Source: Kitagawia praeruptora (taxonomy: Eukaryota > Streptophyta > Magnoliopsida > Apiales > Apiaceae). Taken from it: a stretch of DNA of 64,000 bases. The stretch lies in contig CM075346.1 of assembly GCA_037693485.1 (NCBI GenBank), positions 124,484,001 to 124,548,000 on the forward strand. The letters run 5' to 3'. The notes under the pieces were generated by a model. It made no database searches and was not told where the DNA came from. It worked only from the letters and a program-made list of their open reading frames with translations. Shown in pieces: positions 34,469 to 46,006 of this stretch. How positions within the stretch are numbered: position 1 is the first letter of the stretch; each line of letters starts with the position of its first letter. The translations under genes were made by a program, and so were the position numbers.

Positions 34469-36258
34469 TATGTTAGCAACAATCGTTTGTTTATCATTAT
34501 AAAATGTAAATTTTATAGTAATTTTTTAAAAACATTAAAACTAGAGGCCAATCATTAATTTGTCAGGTTAAAATCTTGATAATTATTTTGGAATTCGATG
34601 TAAGATGCGTATCCCTTTGTAATTAATATCCCTTGTATTGAAAATTGATGAAGATCACCATGATTGTAACAGACTTTTTTTTTTTTTGGTCAGGTAACAG
34701 ACTTTTTTGATATAAAGTAAAAGTGACATATTCCTTGACTTTGCCCCCTATGTGATGTAGCTTGCAGTAATCTTTCTTGCAAACACTAGTACATGAGATA
34801 TTAAAAACAACGAGACAGTGAAGAAACGTGTTTAACAAGAAGATTATTCCAAAAATAGGAATTCGACATGAGATATGAGAAATTAGGAGAGAACGGGAAA
34901 ATGTGATTAACGGGAAAACGGTTCGAGATTAATTACAGTATTTTTATATATTTAAAAAATTATTCAATTCGGTTTTGTTCAACCCTACTTGTGATCAAGT
35001 GAAAAATGGTACTCAAATAATGCTTTTTAGTGTTCTTCAGAATTTATTGGAAAATCAAAGAACAACCTTTATGGGTTTAGGATATCATTTTAAATCAGGT
35101 CAATCAAACTTTAATTGATCTGGCCACGAAATAAGAAGTCATTTTATCATACTTTTTCATTATTATTTATTAATTGAATTCATAAATAAATCAATTAAAT
35201 TTCGGGAGGTTTTCATGAAGTGCTTCTTTAGGCCCATTGGAAGTAAATCAATGGAGATTTCTTAAACAACGAACAACCAGTTCATATATTCACGACCAAG
35301 AAAAGAAGTACTGGATTTTCTTTCGAATAGGTCCTGGAAGCAAGGATTAATTTTTTGACACACATATTTAGGAGTAAAAAACACATAATTATGGACAATA
35401 TTAGTTTTCAATTTATATATCAAATAAAAATATAAATTCTAAATTTTTAATTAATTTAAAAATTAATAATTATTATTAAATATATGTATGTGATTTTTAC
35501 TTCTAAACATGCGTGTCAAAAAGTCAAAAAGCTATTATTTAGGATCAGAGGGAGTACTAGATTTATTAATATTTAAAAGGTATTTACTTGTTTTAATTAA
35601 ATAAAAAATGATAGAAATAAAGTTCATAATTTTTAGAAAAATTTCTTATAATTATATATCTTTTATAATTTATTGTAATTATTTTATATCTATAACAAAA
35701 TTCTAGTATTTATTATATATTTTACATTATTTATTACGATTCTAATCTATAATTATACAAAAATATGAAAAAAAAATATGAAAGCATCACGTGGTACACA
35801 ATTTCACAAAAACTGGAAAAAAAATTAACAATTTTAGTCATATTTAACGGAAGTATGCTACTTGCACTACTTCAATATCTTTAGGTACACGTTTTGCTAG
35901 ATATGAAATTAGAAATACACAAAATGCACAAGTGTGTAACTACAAGTACACAATTTGCTTTTAACTTGATAAAAATTACAGACTTACTGCTTTTGTAAAA
36001 CCTAGATAAATTAATATTTAAACATAAAACTATAATTAAAAAAATATCATATATCATTAATCCATACATATTTAGATTTACGAAAAAAAACCATTTATTA
36101 GTAACATTTAAGTGGTTTATACTTAATAATCATTATTTAATAATTAGTCTTAATAATTACTACATAATATATATTATTACAAAAATGCCATCAATCTTTT
36201 ATATTCAAAATACATATAACTATAGGTAATTACCTATAGTTAACTATAGGAACATTTT

Positions 36259-36262
<4 letters not shown>
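34469..36262. other. AT-rich intergenic sequence with one small MITE
   Basis: No gene is supported. Between about 35351 and 35523 there is an inverted repeat (ttttttgacacacatattta ... complement of tgcgtgtcaaaaag) of MITE type. The rest is unassigned AT-rich sequence. Confidence 0.5.
35351..35523. mobile_element. Short MITE-like inverted repeat
   Basis: Terminal inverted repeats of about 35 bp (TTTTTGACACACATATTTAG / complement of CTAAACATGCGTGTCAAAAA, with mismatches) enclose AT-rich sequence. Target duplication is not certain. Confidence 0.55.

Positions 36263-36339
<77 letters not shown>
36263..36339. repeat. (AT)n microsatellite
   Basis: An uninterrupted AT array of 77 bp. Confidence 0.95.
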
Positions 36340-36342
<3 letters not shown>

Positions 36343-36510
36343 GTTAGAAATTTGAGAGAATATTTAAAATTTAGGATAGATTTAGGGTCATGCAATCCAT
36401 ATTTATTGTAAATTTATAATAAACATTTATTAATTATTAATTTTTTTAAAATTTTAATTTCAAATTACTCGAAAAGAAGGATAGTTTGTTTAACAATTTA
36501 CCAAAACAAA

Positions 36511-36543
36511 CCCCCAACCCCACCCCACCCCACCCCACCCCAC
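36511..36543. repeat. (CCCCA)n microsatellite
   Basis: About six units of CCCCA, located about 650 bp before the exon-like remnants at 37189. Confidence 0.9.
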
Positions 36544-37188
36544 ATCACATCATGCACTGCGTAATCGAGAGAGAGTTAATCGTCAAGTGGTTCTCGATGA
36601 CGTGGCAACGGTTTGCCCAATTTCATTTAGTGTTCCGATTTATTGTGAAATCAGTTCAGTTTTGTTATACAAAGAGGAGGATTAGATAGAATTGGATTTG
36701 GCGGGAAAGTGGTTACAATCTTTTCAAAATAGAAACGCATTGTCATGAAAAATTGCACAGAGCTTCCTTGTGCTTCTCTCTAGAATGTTTCTTCTCGCAG
36801 CTTTACGTAATGTAAGTTTTCTTAGTTTCAGCTTCATTTCTCTATCTGATTTCGTTACTTATTTTGTTTATGTGAGTTGATACTTGAGAGTTCCATCTTG
36901 ATCGATTGAAGATATTTGTAAATCGCTATGTTCGTACATAAATTCGTTGTGATAATAAGCCTCTGATTTCACTATTGATAAGTTTTGTTTGACTATTGCG
37001 CTCTTTTCGTTCATAAAAATCGTCTTGAAGATGATCGATGTATAATACGTCGTCTCATTTTAGTTAGTTCTCAGATGTGATTTTTAATGTTAGCACGTTT
37101 CATTGTTTATAATGATTAAGCAGACATTTTGCCTTTGAGAAATTTACCGTTGTATGTTATGTTACTTCTTTATTTGTTTAAACACTAG

Positions 37189-38040
37189 GCGGGAGAAAGG
37201 ATTCTCCTAAACAATGCAAGGCAGATTCATCACACAACACCCATCTCTGCGTATACTGATCAGAACGTATGTAACTATAATAATTACCTAAATTTTTTGA
37301 AGACACACATATGCACATATATACATATTGATAAGACTTATCTTCTATTTTACAGCTCTTCGTAATGACTTGAGATTGTGTGTCAATCAAAAGCGATTTG
37401 ATGTCACCATACATGGGTACTGGACTGCCATCTCGAGATAAATTTCACCTTTTATATCTCATTTGATCAATGAACAACCAAGCCTTGTTGATCTTGCTCG
37501 TGCTCAATAGGTATAAAAATCATTGTTATAAAATTTTAACACATTATTTTTTGTTATCATACATGTAAGACTAATGTTTTGTCTTTTTATCATTTTGCTT
37601 AGGAACTTGCTGCATTAGATCTTGTAACTTCACAAAAGCTGATGTCCATGTGGCCAAGTGGTAACATGACCACAAAGAACTTCATGCTATATGAATTTAT
37701 GAAACATGCGTTGATTGCTGACAATACTTATAAGGGGCAGTATTTTCAGAAGGCTTTCGATGTCAGCAGACCATTCGTCTTAGGTGAGAAGGATATTAGA
37801 TCATTTCTAAGAGAGAACTTTGCTCCAGGGGTCAAGTATGATTCCGAATTTGTCAACTCAGAGCTAGACTTTGTTGGAGCAAGGACGAAGATTGGTTATT
37901 AAAGCTTTGATCCCACAACTTTGGAAGCAATTTCACTTCTCCACGATGACAATGATGAGCTGACTGACCACCCAGATAGGAACATAGCCCACCAAAACTC
38001 CTCTTTGGATTTTGGATGTTATTGTGGTCAGAAGATAAGG
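37189..38040 (+). pseudogene. Exon-like remnants of an unrecognised gene
   Basis: Three blocks look like exons. 37189-37266 is open between AG and GT (AGERILLNNARQIHHTTPIS). 37356-37509 reads LRNDLRLCVNQKRFDVTIHG but carries a TAA. 37603-37902 reads ELAALDLVTSQKLMSMWPSG and then FMLYEFMKHALIADNTYKGQ and FVLGEKDIRSFLRENFAPG. A TAA at 37900-37902 is followed by more in-frame protein-like sequence (SFDPTTLEAISLLHDDNDEL) to about 38040. The first two blocks do not join in phase. I do not recognise the family. The stops suggest a decayed gene or captured fragment, although a real gene with a different exon model is possible. Confidence 0.4.
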
Positions 38041-39444
38041 ATAACACTATTATTACATTTCAAAGTTCAAAGCTTTGTGCACAATTATTACACTATTGTT
38101 ATTTGTTTTTTTAGAATTGTTTTTGTAAATGGCCTCAAAAGCACAGTCATAACACCTCTATTCTTGGTTGAGTCCGTGATTATTCCTTCTCCCCTTTCCC
38201 TGTAGTATGTGAAGCTCAAAAGATTCCCATTATTTCCGACACTAAAAATTTAGCTTCAGTTTGCTGCTATGTGGAGTATACGGACTAAAGAACCTAAAAC
38301 TCTGCAGTATAAATACAAAGAAATTAGAAAAACATTAGCAAGGACTGCATATCGCCATGCATGACGTATATCATCTGTCTAATTTCAAAATTTAGTCTGT
38401 TCAACTATCATCCGTTTTATTAGTACTAATAATTGAAATGCATAAAGGAAACTCATCATGCCTATAACATTTAATCAACTACAACATTATTTGGCTTCTC
38501 TAATGCACAATGTTTTGCTATTTATATTGTTATTGTATACTACTATTATGATAATAGGCAATCTACCCGTAGCAATTGCATACTTGCTACCCCTAGCAAT
38601 TTTATACTTTTCTGGGATATTATTGAAGTAGAAAAGGTGGATTACTTAATTTCTTCGTGACAAAATATACATCTAAACAGGATTACACGAAAAGTGATGA
38701 GGCGGGATATATAAATTTAAGGTTATTGACATTAAATAGTACGCAAAATCAATACAAAAACAAAGTAGTAGGCAAAACAAATGTCAAGAACAGATTGTTT
38801 TCTAAAAATAATTTACCATTTCAAAGCAATCAAGCTATGACAAACAGGGAATACTCTATATATAAAGTATATATATCATTGCAACTACCAGAAACAAACA
38901 TAGTATTTAAGACTAATTACAAAAGGAAACAAAGGCTGGATATTTTAATCGGAGTAAGTTATAACAACCAAAACCATACAGGCTTGCATAATAAGCTCAT
39001 ACAGGTAACCATATATCAAACACCGAATTTCAGATAGGAAGATAATTAAATTTCATTGTAGAGAAGATCATTATTTTCTTATTACATCACTACAGTAGGA
39101 AGCTTGATGATAATAATGCATAATAACAAATTATGAAATCAAAAGCGTTCAGAATTCACCGGTGAATTTTTGCAGAACAATGCCATAACACTGTAAAAAT
39201 AACGCAAGAATGCATAAGGTAAGGACCTTTGATCTTAGTAAAGCCGCAGAACTGTTACCTTGTTTATATGCCTGACTAAGAAATGATAGAGAGAAAGACA
39301 CTACAATAACCACTAGCTTTTTTAGATATAGTGTTTGAGGGTGTATTTTAATTGTGTGTGTCCCTAGCGGGCCCTAAGAAATAAATGGTTCATATTGGTT
39401 CTTTCCTGGACTCTATATAAAATTGTTCTCCATGGAATAATGAC

Positions 39445-39479
<35 letters not shown>

Positions 39480-39600
39480 TACTTTTTAATATTTCCATAG
39501 TATACTTTGAATTATTTGCCAATTTTTTTTAGATGCCGAGTGAGATCCTTTGTTGAGGAACAATCTGCAGCCAACTTAAACTCATTCAATAGTTGCTGTT
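38041..39600. other. Intergenic sequence
   Basis: No convincing gene. A 126-codon frame at 38657-39037 has no recognisable features. A TA repeat lies at 39450-39475, and the copia insertion point (CTGTT) at 39596-39600. Confidence 0.4.
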
Positions 39601-39840
39601 TGTGAAAACCAGACGAGCTCATATGGAGAAGATGATAAAATTGTGTACATTCTCATTGATTAAAGAAAGAGTATTTACAATCTTGATTAAGAAGAAAATG
39701 ATCTAACTGTCTATCTATATATATACAATTTGTCAGCTAGCAAAAACTTTGTTACAGAAATAACTAACTAACTAATCATTGACTAATCATTGTGTTGACT
39801 TGTTGTGTTGACATTAATTTAAGTAATACCAGCTCTAACA
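39601..39840 (-). repeat. Copia 3' LTR
   Basis: This 240-bp LTR is about 12 bp longer than the other copy because of a duplicated actaatcattg segment. On the minus strand it runs TGTTAGAGC ... TTTTCACA. The polypurine tract is complementary to 39841-39850. Confidence 0.9.
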
Positions 39841-39942
39841 CCCCCCCCTCAAGTTGGAGGGTGAGGAAGTCACACCCAACTTGCCAAGTAAATCAGAGTG
39901 CAAGAGACCTGTTAACGGTTTAGTGCAGATATCAAACAATTG

Positions 39943-41393
39943 CTACTTGGAGGGTGTATAAGACAAAGAGATTAAACCAGAAGCAAGTTTCGTTCGAACA
40001 AAATGGCAATCCAATTCAATATGTTTAGTGCGTTCGTGATAAACCGGATTTTTAGCAATGTAGATTGCAACCTGATTATCACATTTTATAGAGATAGGAG
40101 CAACATCAGATACGTCTAGTTCATGAAGTATGCGAGATAACCATGCAAGTTCAGAAGTTAATCTTCGAATAGAACGATATTCTACTTCGGTAGATGATAA
40201 AGATACTGTGTGTTGCTTCTTAGATTTCCAGGATATGAGGCTTCCACCAAGAAGTATTATGTATCCACTAACAGATTTACGAGTGTTAGGACAGGAACCC
40301 CAATCAGCATCACAGAAGGCTTCAAGAGTAAATGAGGGATCCTTAGTAAACAATAAACCTTGACTGGGATTGTTCTTGAGGTATCGAAGAACATGTATAG
40401 CTGCATCCCAATGTGGTTGTCTAGGTGCTAACATAAATTGACTCAGATGCTGCACACAGAAGGCTAGATCAGGACGAGTATTTGTAAGGAAATTCAGTTT
40501 TCCCACCAGTTGGCGATAAGTTGAAGCATCTTGGAGTAAAGTACCCTTATCTGGTAGAAGTTTGACTGTAATGTCGAAAGGAGTGACTACAGGTTTGGCA
40601 TCTTGGCATAAAAATTTATCAAGAAGATCTAGTGTGAATTTTCGTTGTAAAACAACTATACCATCTGAGACTTCATTAAATTCTAAACCCAGAAAATAGC
40701 ATAATTTGCCCAAGTCTTTAATCTTGAAAACAGAATCAGGATAAGCTTTAATATCAGCAATTTCATCATGGTCATTACCAGCTACTAAAATGTCATCTAC
40801 ATAAACGACTAGATATACCACACGACCATCATGTTTCTTGTAGAACAGAGAGGAGTCATTCTGTGAGATATTATAACCCCTGGATAATAGAGTGGATTTT
40901 AATTTTGTGTGCCATTGACGTGAGGCTTGCTTAAGACCATAAAGAGATTTCTCAAGCTTACAAACCAATGATAAATCAGAAAGTATTAAACTAGGAGGAG
41001 GAGCCATACACACATCTTCATATAAATCTCCATGAAGAAATGCGTTGTTGACATCCAAATGAAATAAATCACAACCTTTCTTGACTGCAGTGGCTACTAG
41101 TGCACGAATGGTTGTCATTTTAACAACTAGAGAGAAAGTTTCAGTGTAATCAACCCCTTCTATTTGAGTATAATCACGAACAACCAGTCGAGCTTTGTAT
41201 CGCTCAATAGTACCATCTGAGTTACGTTTGACTCTAAAAACCCATTTACTTGTGATCGGTTTCTTGCCTGGTGGAAGTTTTACAAGAGTCCAAGTATTGT
41301 TTGCTTCCAGGGCTGAGAATTCTTCTGCAATAGCCTTTTGCCACTTAGGATATTTCATAGCCTCATTATATGAGAAAGGTTCAGATTGAGGCA
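39943..41393 (-). pseudogene. Copia reverse transcriptase and RNase H
   Basis: A long clean frame with RT_2-type features: KWQKAIAEEFSALEANNTW at the N-terminus, the catalytic VVYVDDILVAGND, the RNase H segment SCPNTRKSVSGYIILLGG, then SLSSTEVEYRSIRRLTSELA and the KHIELDCHFVRTKL ending. A TAG then cuts the C-terminus, although the reading continues sensibly (QLFDICTKPLTG) toward 39845. The N-terminal end is cut at 41393 by the Athila-like LTR. The missing start lies beyond 47487, where the frame PSFHM leads up to the break. Confidence 0.9.
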
Positions 41394-42873
41394 TGATAAG
41401 TGGATTTTATATCTACTTGGAACATTCTAAATTGGCTTAAATTGATTGTCTTGGACTCAAGTTTCTTGTAGTTTTGATGTGTTTTGCTTAGTTGTGCAGG
41501 TTTACGAGAATGTTGATTAAGGTGGATGCTTCTATAATTTTTGGGAATTAATTGATTAAAATTCGGATTTTCTGGGAAGGCTGCGCAGCTTACACTGTTT
41601 TGGCCATATCTGGAGTTCCGTAAGTCCGTTTTCAGCGATCTTACTGCCCACGCGAAGCTTGAGAGATTTTCTACAACCTGGAATAGGAATCACGTGCAAG
41701 TAAAGTACTGAATTAATTCGAGCGGGCAGACTTTGTGAAGCATGGCTGGGAAATTCCTGTTTTGCCCTTTTCGAGTTCTAATTATATTCCGGGCAGGTTT
41801 TAGCACCTTAATTAAATTCTAATTGTAATAGAATATTAAATATTTTTATTGGGCAAGAGGGAGGAAACGTTTTTTATATATCAACGTCCTACCCTTGTAA
41901 TCATAAGATATACATACGTTACGTATTATAACCTAGTTTTTTGGAAGAGAGAAAAGGAGAAGGAATTCCTCCAAGCTAGTGACAAGCAAGGATTATTCTT
42001 GAAACTTTTGTATTCTTCTATTGTGGGATTTGATTCTAAACCTTATTTCTTCTTCTCTATTTTTACTTGTTTATTTTAGAATCATGTTTTCCAAAGAACC
42101 CATGATGATAATTAGGTCAATTATGGGCTAATTCGTTATCATGGGGTTTTAATGGATTTTGCTATGGATTCTAGTTATTGAGTGTTAATTATGCCTTGGT
42201 GTGTGATTGAATGTATTGATTGCCTAGTATGTTTATGCTTATTCGTTATAAGTGCGTCGCGAACACTTGTAATTGTTTGTTTAATCCTAGTGAATGCGAA
42301 AGTGGATCTAGGGTTTAGAACAATTCATGCTAGCATAGGTTTTTACATGTGAAGAACATGTATTAATTTGTGATGTAATTCTAACCGTCTTGCATCGACT
42401 ATGTGGTTTAATGGGTGCTTGATTTTCAACCGGTATGTGTTCAATTGCTATAGACATATAGGGACTACACATATTTGGTGACTACTTGACTTCTATCAAT
42501 TGTGGATGATCAGTAGGATGGTATATGCACAACGAAAGTTGGTATGTATCAGTTTAGTGCATCTAATCAGTAATCAACTCGGTCACATGCTAGGCTAAAG
42601 GGCATAAGATTCTAGATGAAGTAGTAAACGAAATTGAAATCCCATGTTTGTTTATTATAAAGTTAAAGTTAAGTTATTTCCTCGTAATTGGCTTAGTTGG
42701 TAATTAATCTTTAGTAAATCAAAACCAAAATTGTGATTGTCTTAGCAGTGAGTGTAAATCATAAGCTGGTGCATAAGTGAGCATAACAAACAATTTGAGT
42801 CTCTGTGGGAACGAATCCTATTTACTCTATATTACTTGTTGACCACGTTCTCTTGCGTGAATAAGTGCGAACA
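41394..42873 (+). repeat. Athila-like element 2, 5' LTR
   Basis: 1480 bp, TGATAAGTGG ... GCGAACA. It contains a frame of 76 codons repeated in the other LTR, which I take as chance. Confidence 0.92.
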
Positions 42874-42879
42874 AGTTTT

Positions 42880-42897
42880 TGGCGCCGCTGCCGGGGA
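42880..42897 (+). other. Primer-binding site (tRNA-Asp type)
   Basis: TGGCGCCGCTGCCGGGGA, six bases after the LTR, differs at one or two positions from the complement of the plant tRNA-Asp 3' end. Confidence 0.85.
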
Positions 42898-42983
42898 CTC
42901 GGTTCATTGTTTGTTTAGTTTATGATCTTGTCATCAATTTGGGTTAAATTCACTGACTCGGACGTTTTTTTTCTTTTTATTTG

Positions 42984-44417
42984 ATGGATTATTGGGAGCA
43001 GGAATTTGTAATTGTTTGTGAGCTGTGTGCAGGTGGACATTACACTCATCAATGTGAGTATAACAGAAACCGGCCAAATTTCAGCTGGGACTACAATCAG
43101 AGTGGTATGGAGCAATTCCAATATCCATCCTACCCGCTCCAAAATCAGCAGTTTGAAGATGAGCCATACAATCCAGGGGGAATTCAGCAGCAACAGGGGC
43201 AACAATTTCAGCATCAGTATGCCCCAGTGCATCAACACTTTCAACCTCCTGAATTTCAGCAGCAGCAATTTCAGACTTGGTCTATCCAACAGTCGACCGA
43301 AGAAGCTGAATTAGAAGAATTGAGGTTGATGGCTAAAAGCAATGCATTGTCTCTCCAGAGAATAGGAGATCAGATTGGTCAAATTGCAAATGCATTACAA
43401 ACATTTAATCAAATTGCAAGTGACACAGAAGGCCTAGCTATAGAGGAGGAAGACAAGAACCTTCATATCAGTCTTGACTGGCCTTTCTTAGCCACGGGTG
43501 AGACCATGATCGTAGTTCATGAAGGAGAGTCTGAGGGCAAAGATGGGGAAGAAGCAGAACATGAAGCTGATAAGGAAGCAGAGTCGGAGGCAAACCAATC
43601 AGAAAATTCAGAATGTCCAGAAAACTCGATTCTGAAGAATCAGCCGCAACCACTTCCTTTGCAATCTGAAAATTTTGAAGAATCAGCCCAAGATCAAGAA
43701 AATTCCAAGGCTCAAGTGGCTATGCTATTTCCTTCGAAGGATGAAGAGTGTCTCAGTGTGGAAGATGATGAATTAGAAGAGCATGTTCAGTTGTTGAATG
43801 CCGCTCCGTTGCAATCTGACTTCGACCAGCTGGAGGCCGAAGAGGAAAAGAGCATCACTCCTGTTGACAAATCTACTCCGGAGAAGACTACAGAGATCAT
43901 CCAAATCGATTTTCCTCCTCCATATCCACAAGGGCTTCAGAAGCAAACTCTAGCCATGAATTTACCGGCGGAGGATGAGGAGTGTTTTAGCTTGAAATTG
44001 GTTGATGCAAGGCAGAGTAAAAAGTATGACACGGAGAAGGAAAAGTATGACCAACTGAGGATTACAGTGCCTTGGTTAATGGGGCTACGTATTCCACATA
44101 AGTTGCTTGGAGTGGAAGATCTCTGGAATTCTCAAGTGCGCCTTAAGCCATCAATTGAAGGAGCTCCCGAACTCGAGCTCAAAACATTGCTAGTTCACCT
44201 GGGGTATGTTTCTTGTAATTCAAATCCTTTGCTTGCTATTGTTATTGCTGCTAACTTTTCAGGTAGGCGGGAGAATGTTGTTAAGAGATCTTGTGAGGAG
44301 CGAAAACGGGTAAAGCTTGTCGTCAATGACGTTGCTCCGAAGAAGATCATTAAATGGCCTTATAGAGATACGGTGCAGAAATTTTTCAAGAGGAAAATCG
44401 TGGCCAAGTCTAGCTAA
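42984..44417 (+). CDS. Gag-like zinc-knuckle/acidic protein of Athila-like element 2
   Basis: An intact frame of 477 residues from ATG 42984, about 85 bases after the primer-binding site, ending TAA. It begins almost directly with a CCHC knuckle, CELCAGGHYTHQC (CX2CX3HX4C, residues ~11-23). Next come a Gln/Tyr/Pro-rich stretch, a probable coiled coil (EEAELEELRLMAKSNALSLQ), and a long Glu/Asp-rich region (~150-340). It ends with a more conserved block (PWLMGLRIPHKLLGVEDLWN) and a basic tail. The capsid domain and all pol enzymes are absent. This parallels 9797-11191. The product may bind element RNA for packaging by particles of a helper element, which is inference. Confidence 0.75.
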   Translation: MDYWEQEFVIVCELCAGGHYTHQCEYNRNRPNFSWDYNQSGMEQFQYPSYPLQNQQFEDEPYNPGGIQQQQGQQFQHQYAPVHQHFQPPEFQQQQFQTWSIQQSTEEAELEELRLMAKSNALSLQRIGDQIGQIANALQTFNQIASDTEGLAIEEEDKNLHISLDWPFLATGETMIVVHEGESEGKDGEEAEHEADKEAESEANQSENSECPENSILKNQPQPLPLQSENFEESAQDQENSKAQVAMLFPSKDEECLSVEDDELEEHVQLLNAAPLQSDFDQLEAEEEKSITPVDKSTPEKTTEIIQIDFPPPYPQGLQKQTLAMNLPAEDEECFSLKLVDARQSKKYDTEKEKYDQLRITVPWLMGLRIPHKLLGVEDLWNSQVRLKPSIEGAPELELKTLLVHLGYVSCNSNPLLAIVIAANFSGRRENVVKRSCEERKRVKLVVNDVAPKKIIKWPYRDTVQKFFKRKIVAKSS

Positions 44418-46006
44418 AGACGTTAAAGAAAGGTGCTTCGTGGGAGGCAACCCATGATTTCTTGCTTTTGAATAAAACAACAGTTGTGTTGGAGCCTCCA
44501 TGTTTATCCACCACCAGACACACCACCCGAGGAGGGTGGAGATGCCGACGAGTAGGGGAGTATCTCTTGTACCCTTTTAATTTACCTTCAATGAGGACAT
44601 TGCAATTTTTAAGTTTGGGGGTGATTTGGGGGATAGTTGTTGTATGTATTGTTGTATTTTGTGGTCATATAGGATATCATGTTGCATAGTAGTGATAGTT
44701 CATGCATGATTGTTATGTTCGTATTATTTACGTTTGTTCATATAGGACATTTTGTTTTATTTTCGTATACCATGTGAGTTTTCATTTAGTTGCATTTTCA
44801 TGGCATGCATATTTCATGATCCCTTAGGACGAGCTGATTCTGATTGATAGGTGGATGTTGATTTGGGTGTGATGATGATGAGTAGAGGGCTGATTTATAG
44901 TTTATATGAAATTGACTTGCATGTTACGGGAACAAAATTTATTACACAGCCTCATTGGGGTGCTGTTGGGCTAGGTTAGGGTCATGCCTGTGGGATGTTT
45001 TGAGATTTAATCACTTGTTTATATTTAGAATTTTCGTTATTCCCTTTATAGCGTAGGAACATTAAAGTCTAAGTTTGGGGGAAACCAGGAATTTTCATGC
45101 TAATTGTTAATATGTGTCAATAAAGGCTAGGCGTCAAATGGCTAGTAGCCAGCTCATATTTATATGAGTAGTCTAGGGTTGGAAATGAGAAAGGCTCATT
45201 CCAGACTGCGAGAAAAAAAAAAGAAAAAAAATATAAAAGAAAAAAAAAGGAAAAAAAAAAAGAGTCATATAAATAATTTAAATGCAAAATTAACCAGAGT
45301 GAGCTCTTTAATACTCGAGTAATTAAGTCTGAGGGGACTTAGTCCTAGTGACCTAAGGCTTTATAGTCTGGGATCCACTGACCCAACACTCGCTACATGG
45401 GTATTATTGTATAAGCCTTTTGGGGTCTCATTCATTGCACGGTTAAATAAGCATGCGTATTGTATATGTAGTGTCGTAGTATAGTAATAAAGCATGAGTT
45501 TCTGTCTACCTTGGATGAGGGTGGAGGTGTTCCTAGGCTATGGAGTGTCTACAGTCTATTCTAGTTATAAACCTGTGATTGTCTTAACGGAAAGCATGTA
45601 TGATTTTTGACCTAGTTCTGGGGGTATTTCTGATGAGCATTGCACACACGCACGTTTCTGTTCATGTATTGTTAGTATACGGGGACTTAGTCGAGCTCTG
45701 CTTGGATTTGTTGCATTCGTCGAGATATTCGCTTGTTAGTTGGTTTTGGTGAGTTTGAAGGGGGTCTTGCATTTTTTTCATATTAGTTGCATTCATGCAT
45801 TTGCATTGCATTAGGTTAAATGGATTTTGTGGATACATTCGCTATAGGCCCTCACGAGACCTTACTTGTCCACTAGGGCTGCCTAGGGGTTTAAAGGGCT
45901 TGTTGCATATGCCAAATGCAACCGTGATCACCTACGGAAGTGGTACTAGTTAGTTAGTTGTAATTGTTAATGCTTGAGGACAAGCATCGGTTTAAGTTTG
46001 GGGGTG
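44418..46006 (+). other. Noncoding 3' region of Athila-like element 2
   Basis: No gene is supported. It holds three or four purine-tract-like phrases (aagtttgggggtga near 44612, ctaagtttgggggaaa near 45070, tttaagtttgggggtgtga at the LTR) and a long A/G tract at 45209-45263. A block at 45845-45950 is homologous to 6090-6185 and 3325-3425 on the other strand. Confidence 0.7.

Noticed and set aside
38657..39037. 126-codon frame
   Set aside because: AT-rich, no recognisable domain, no splice or homology support.
41849..42079. 76-codon frame in the LTR of the second Athila-like element, identical at 46462-46692
   Set aside because: The two copies are identical only because LTRs are. No domain, and the position within U3/R suggests a chance frame.
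44259..44689. Short frames after the Gag-like gene of Athila-like element 2
   Set aside because: No retroviral domain. They lie in the conserved noncoding region and are not kept in the sister element.
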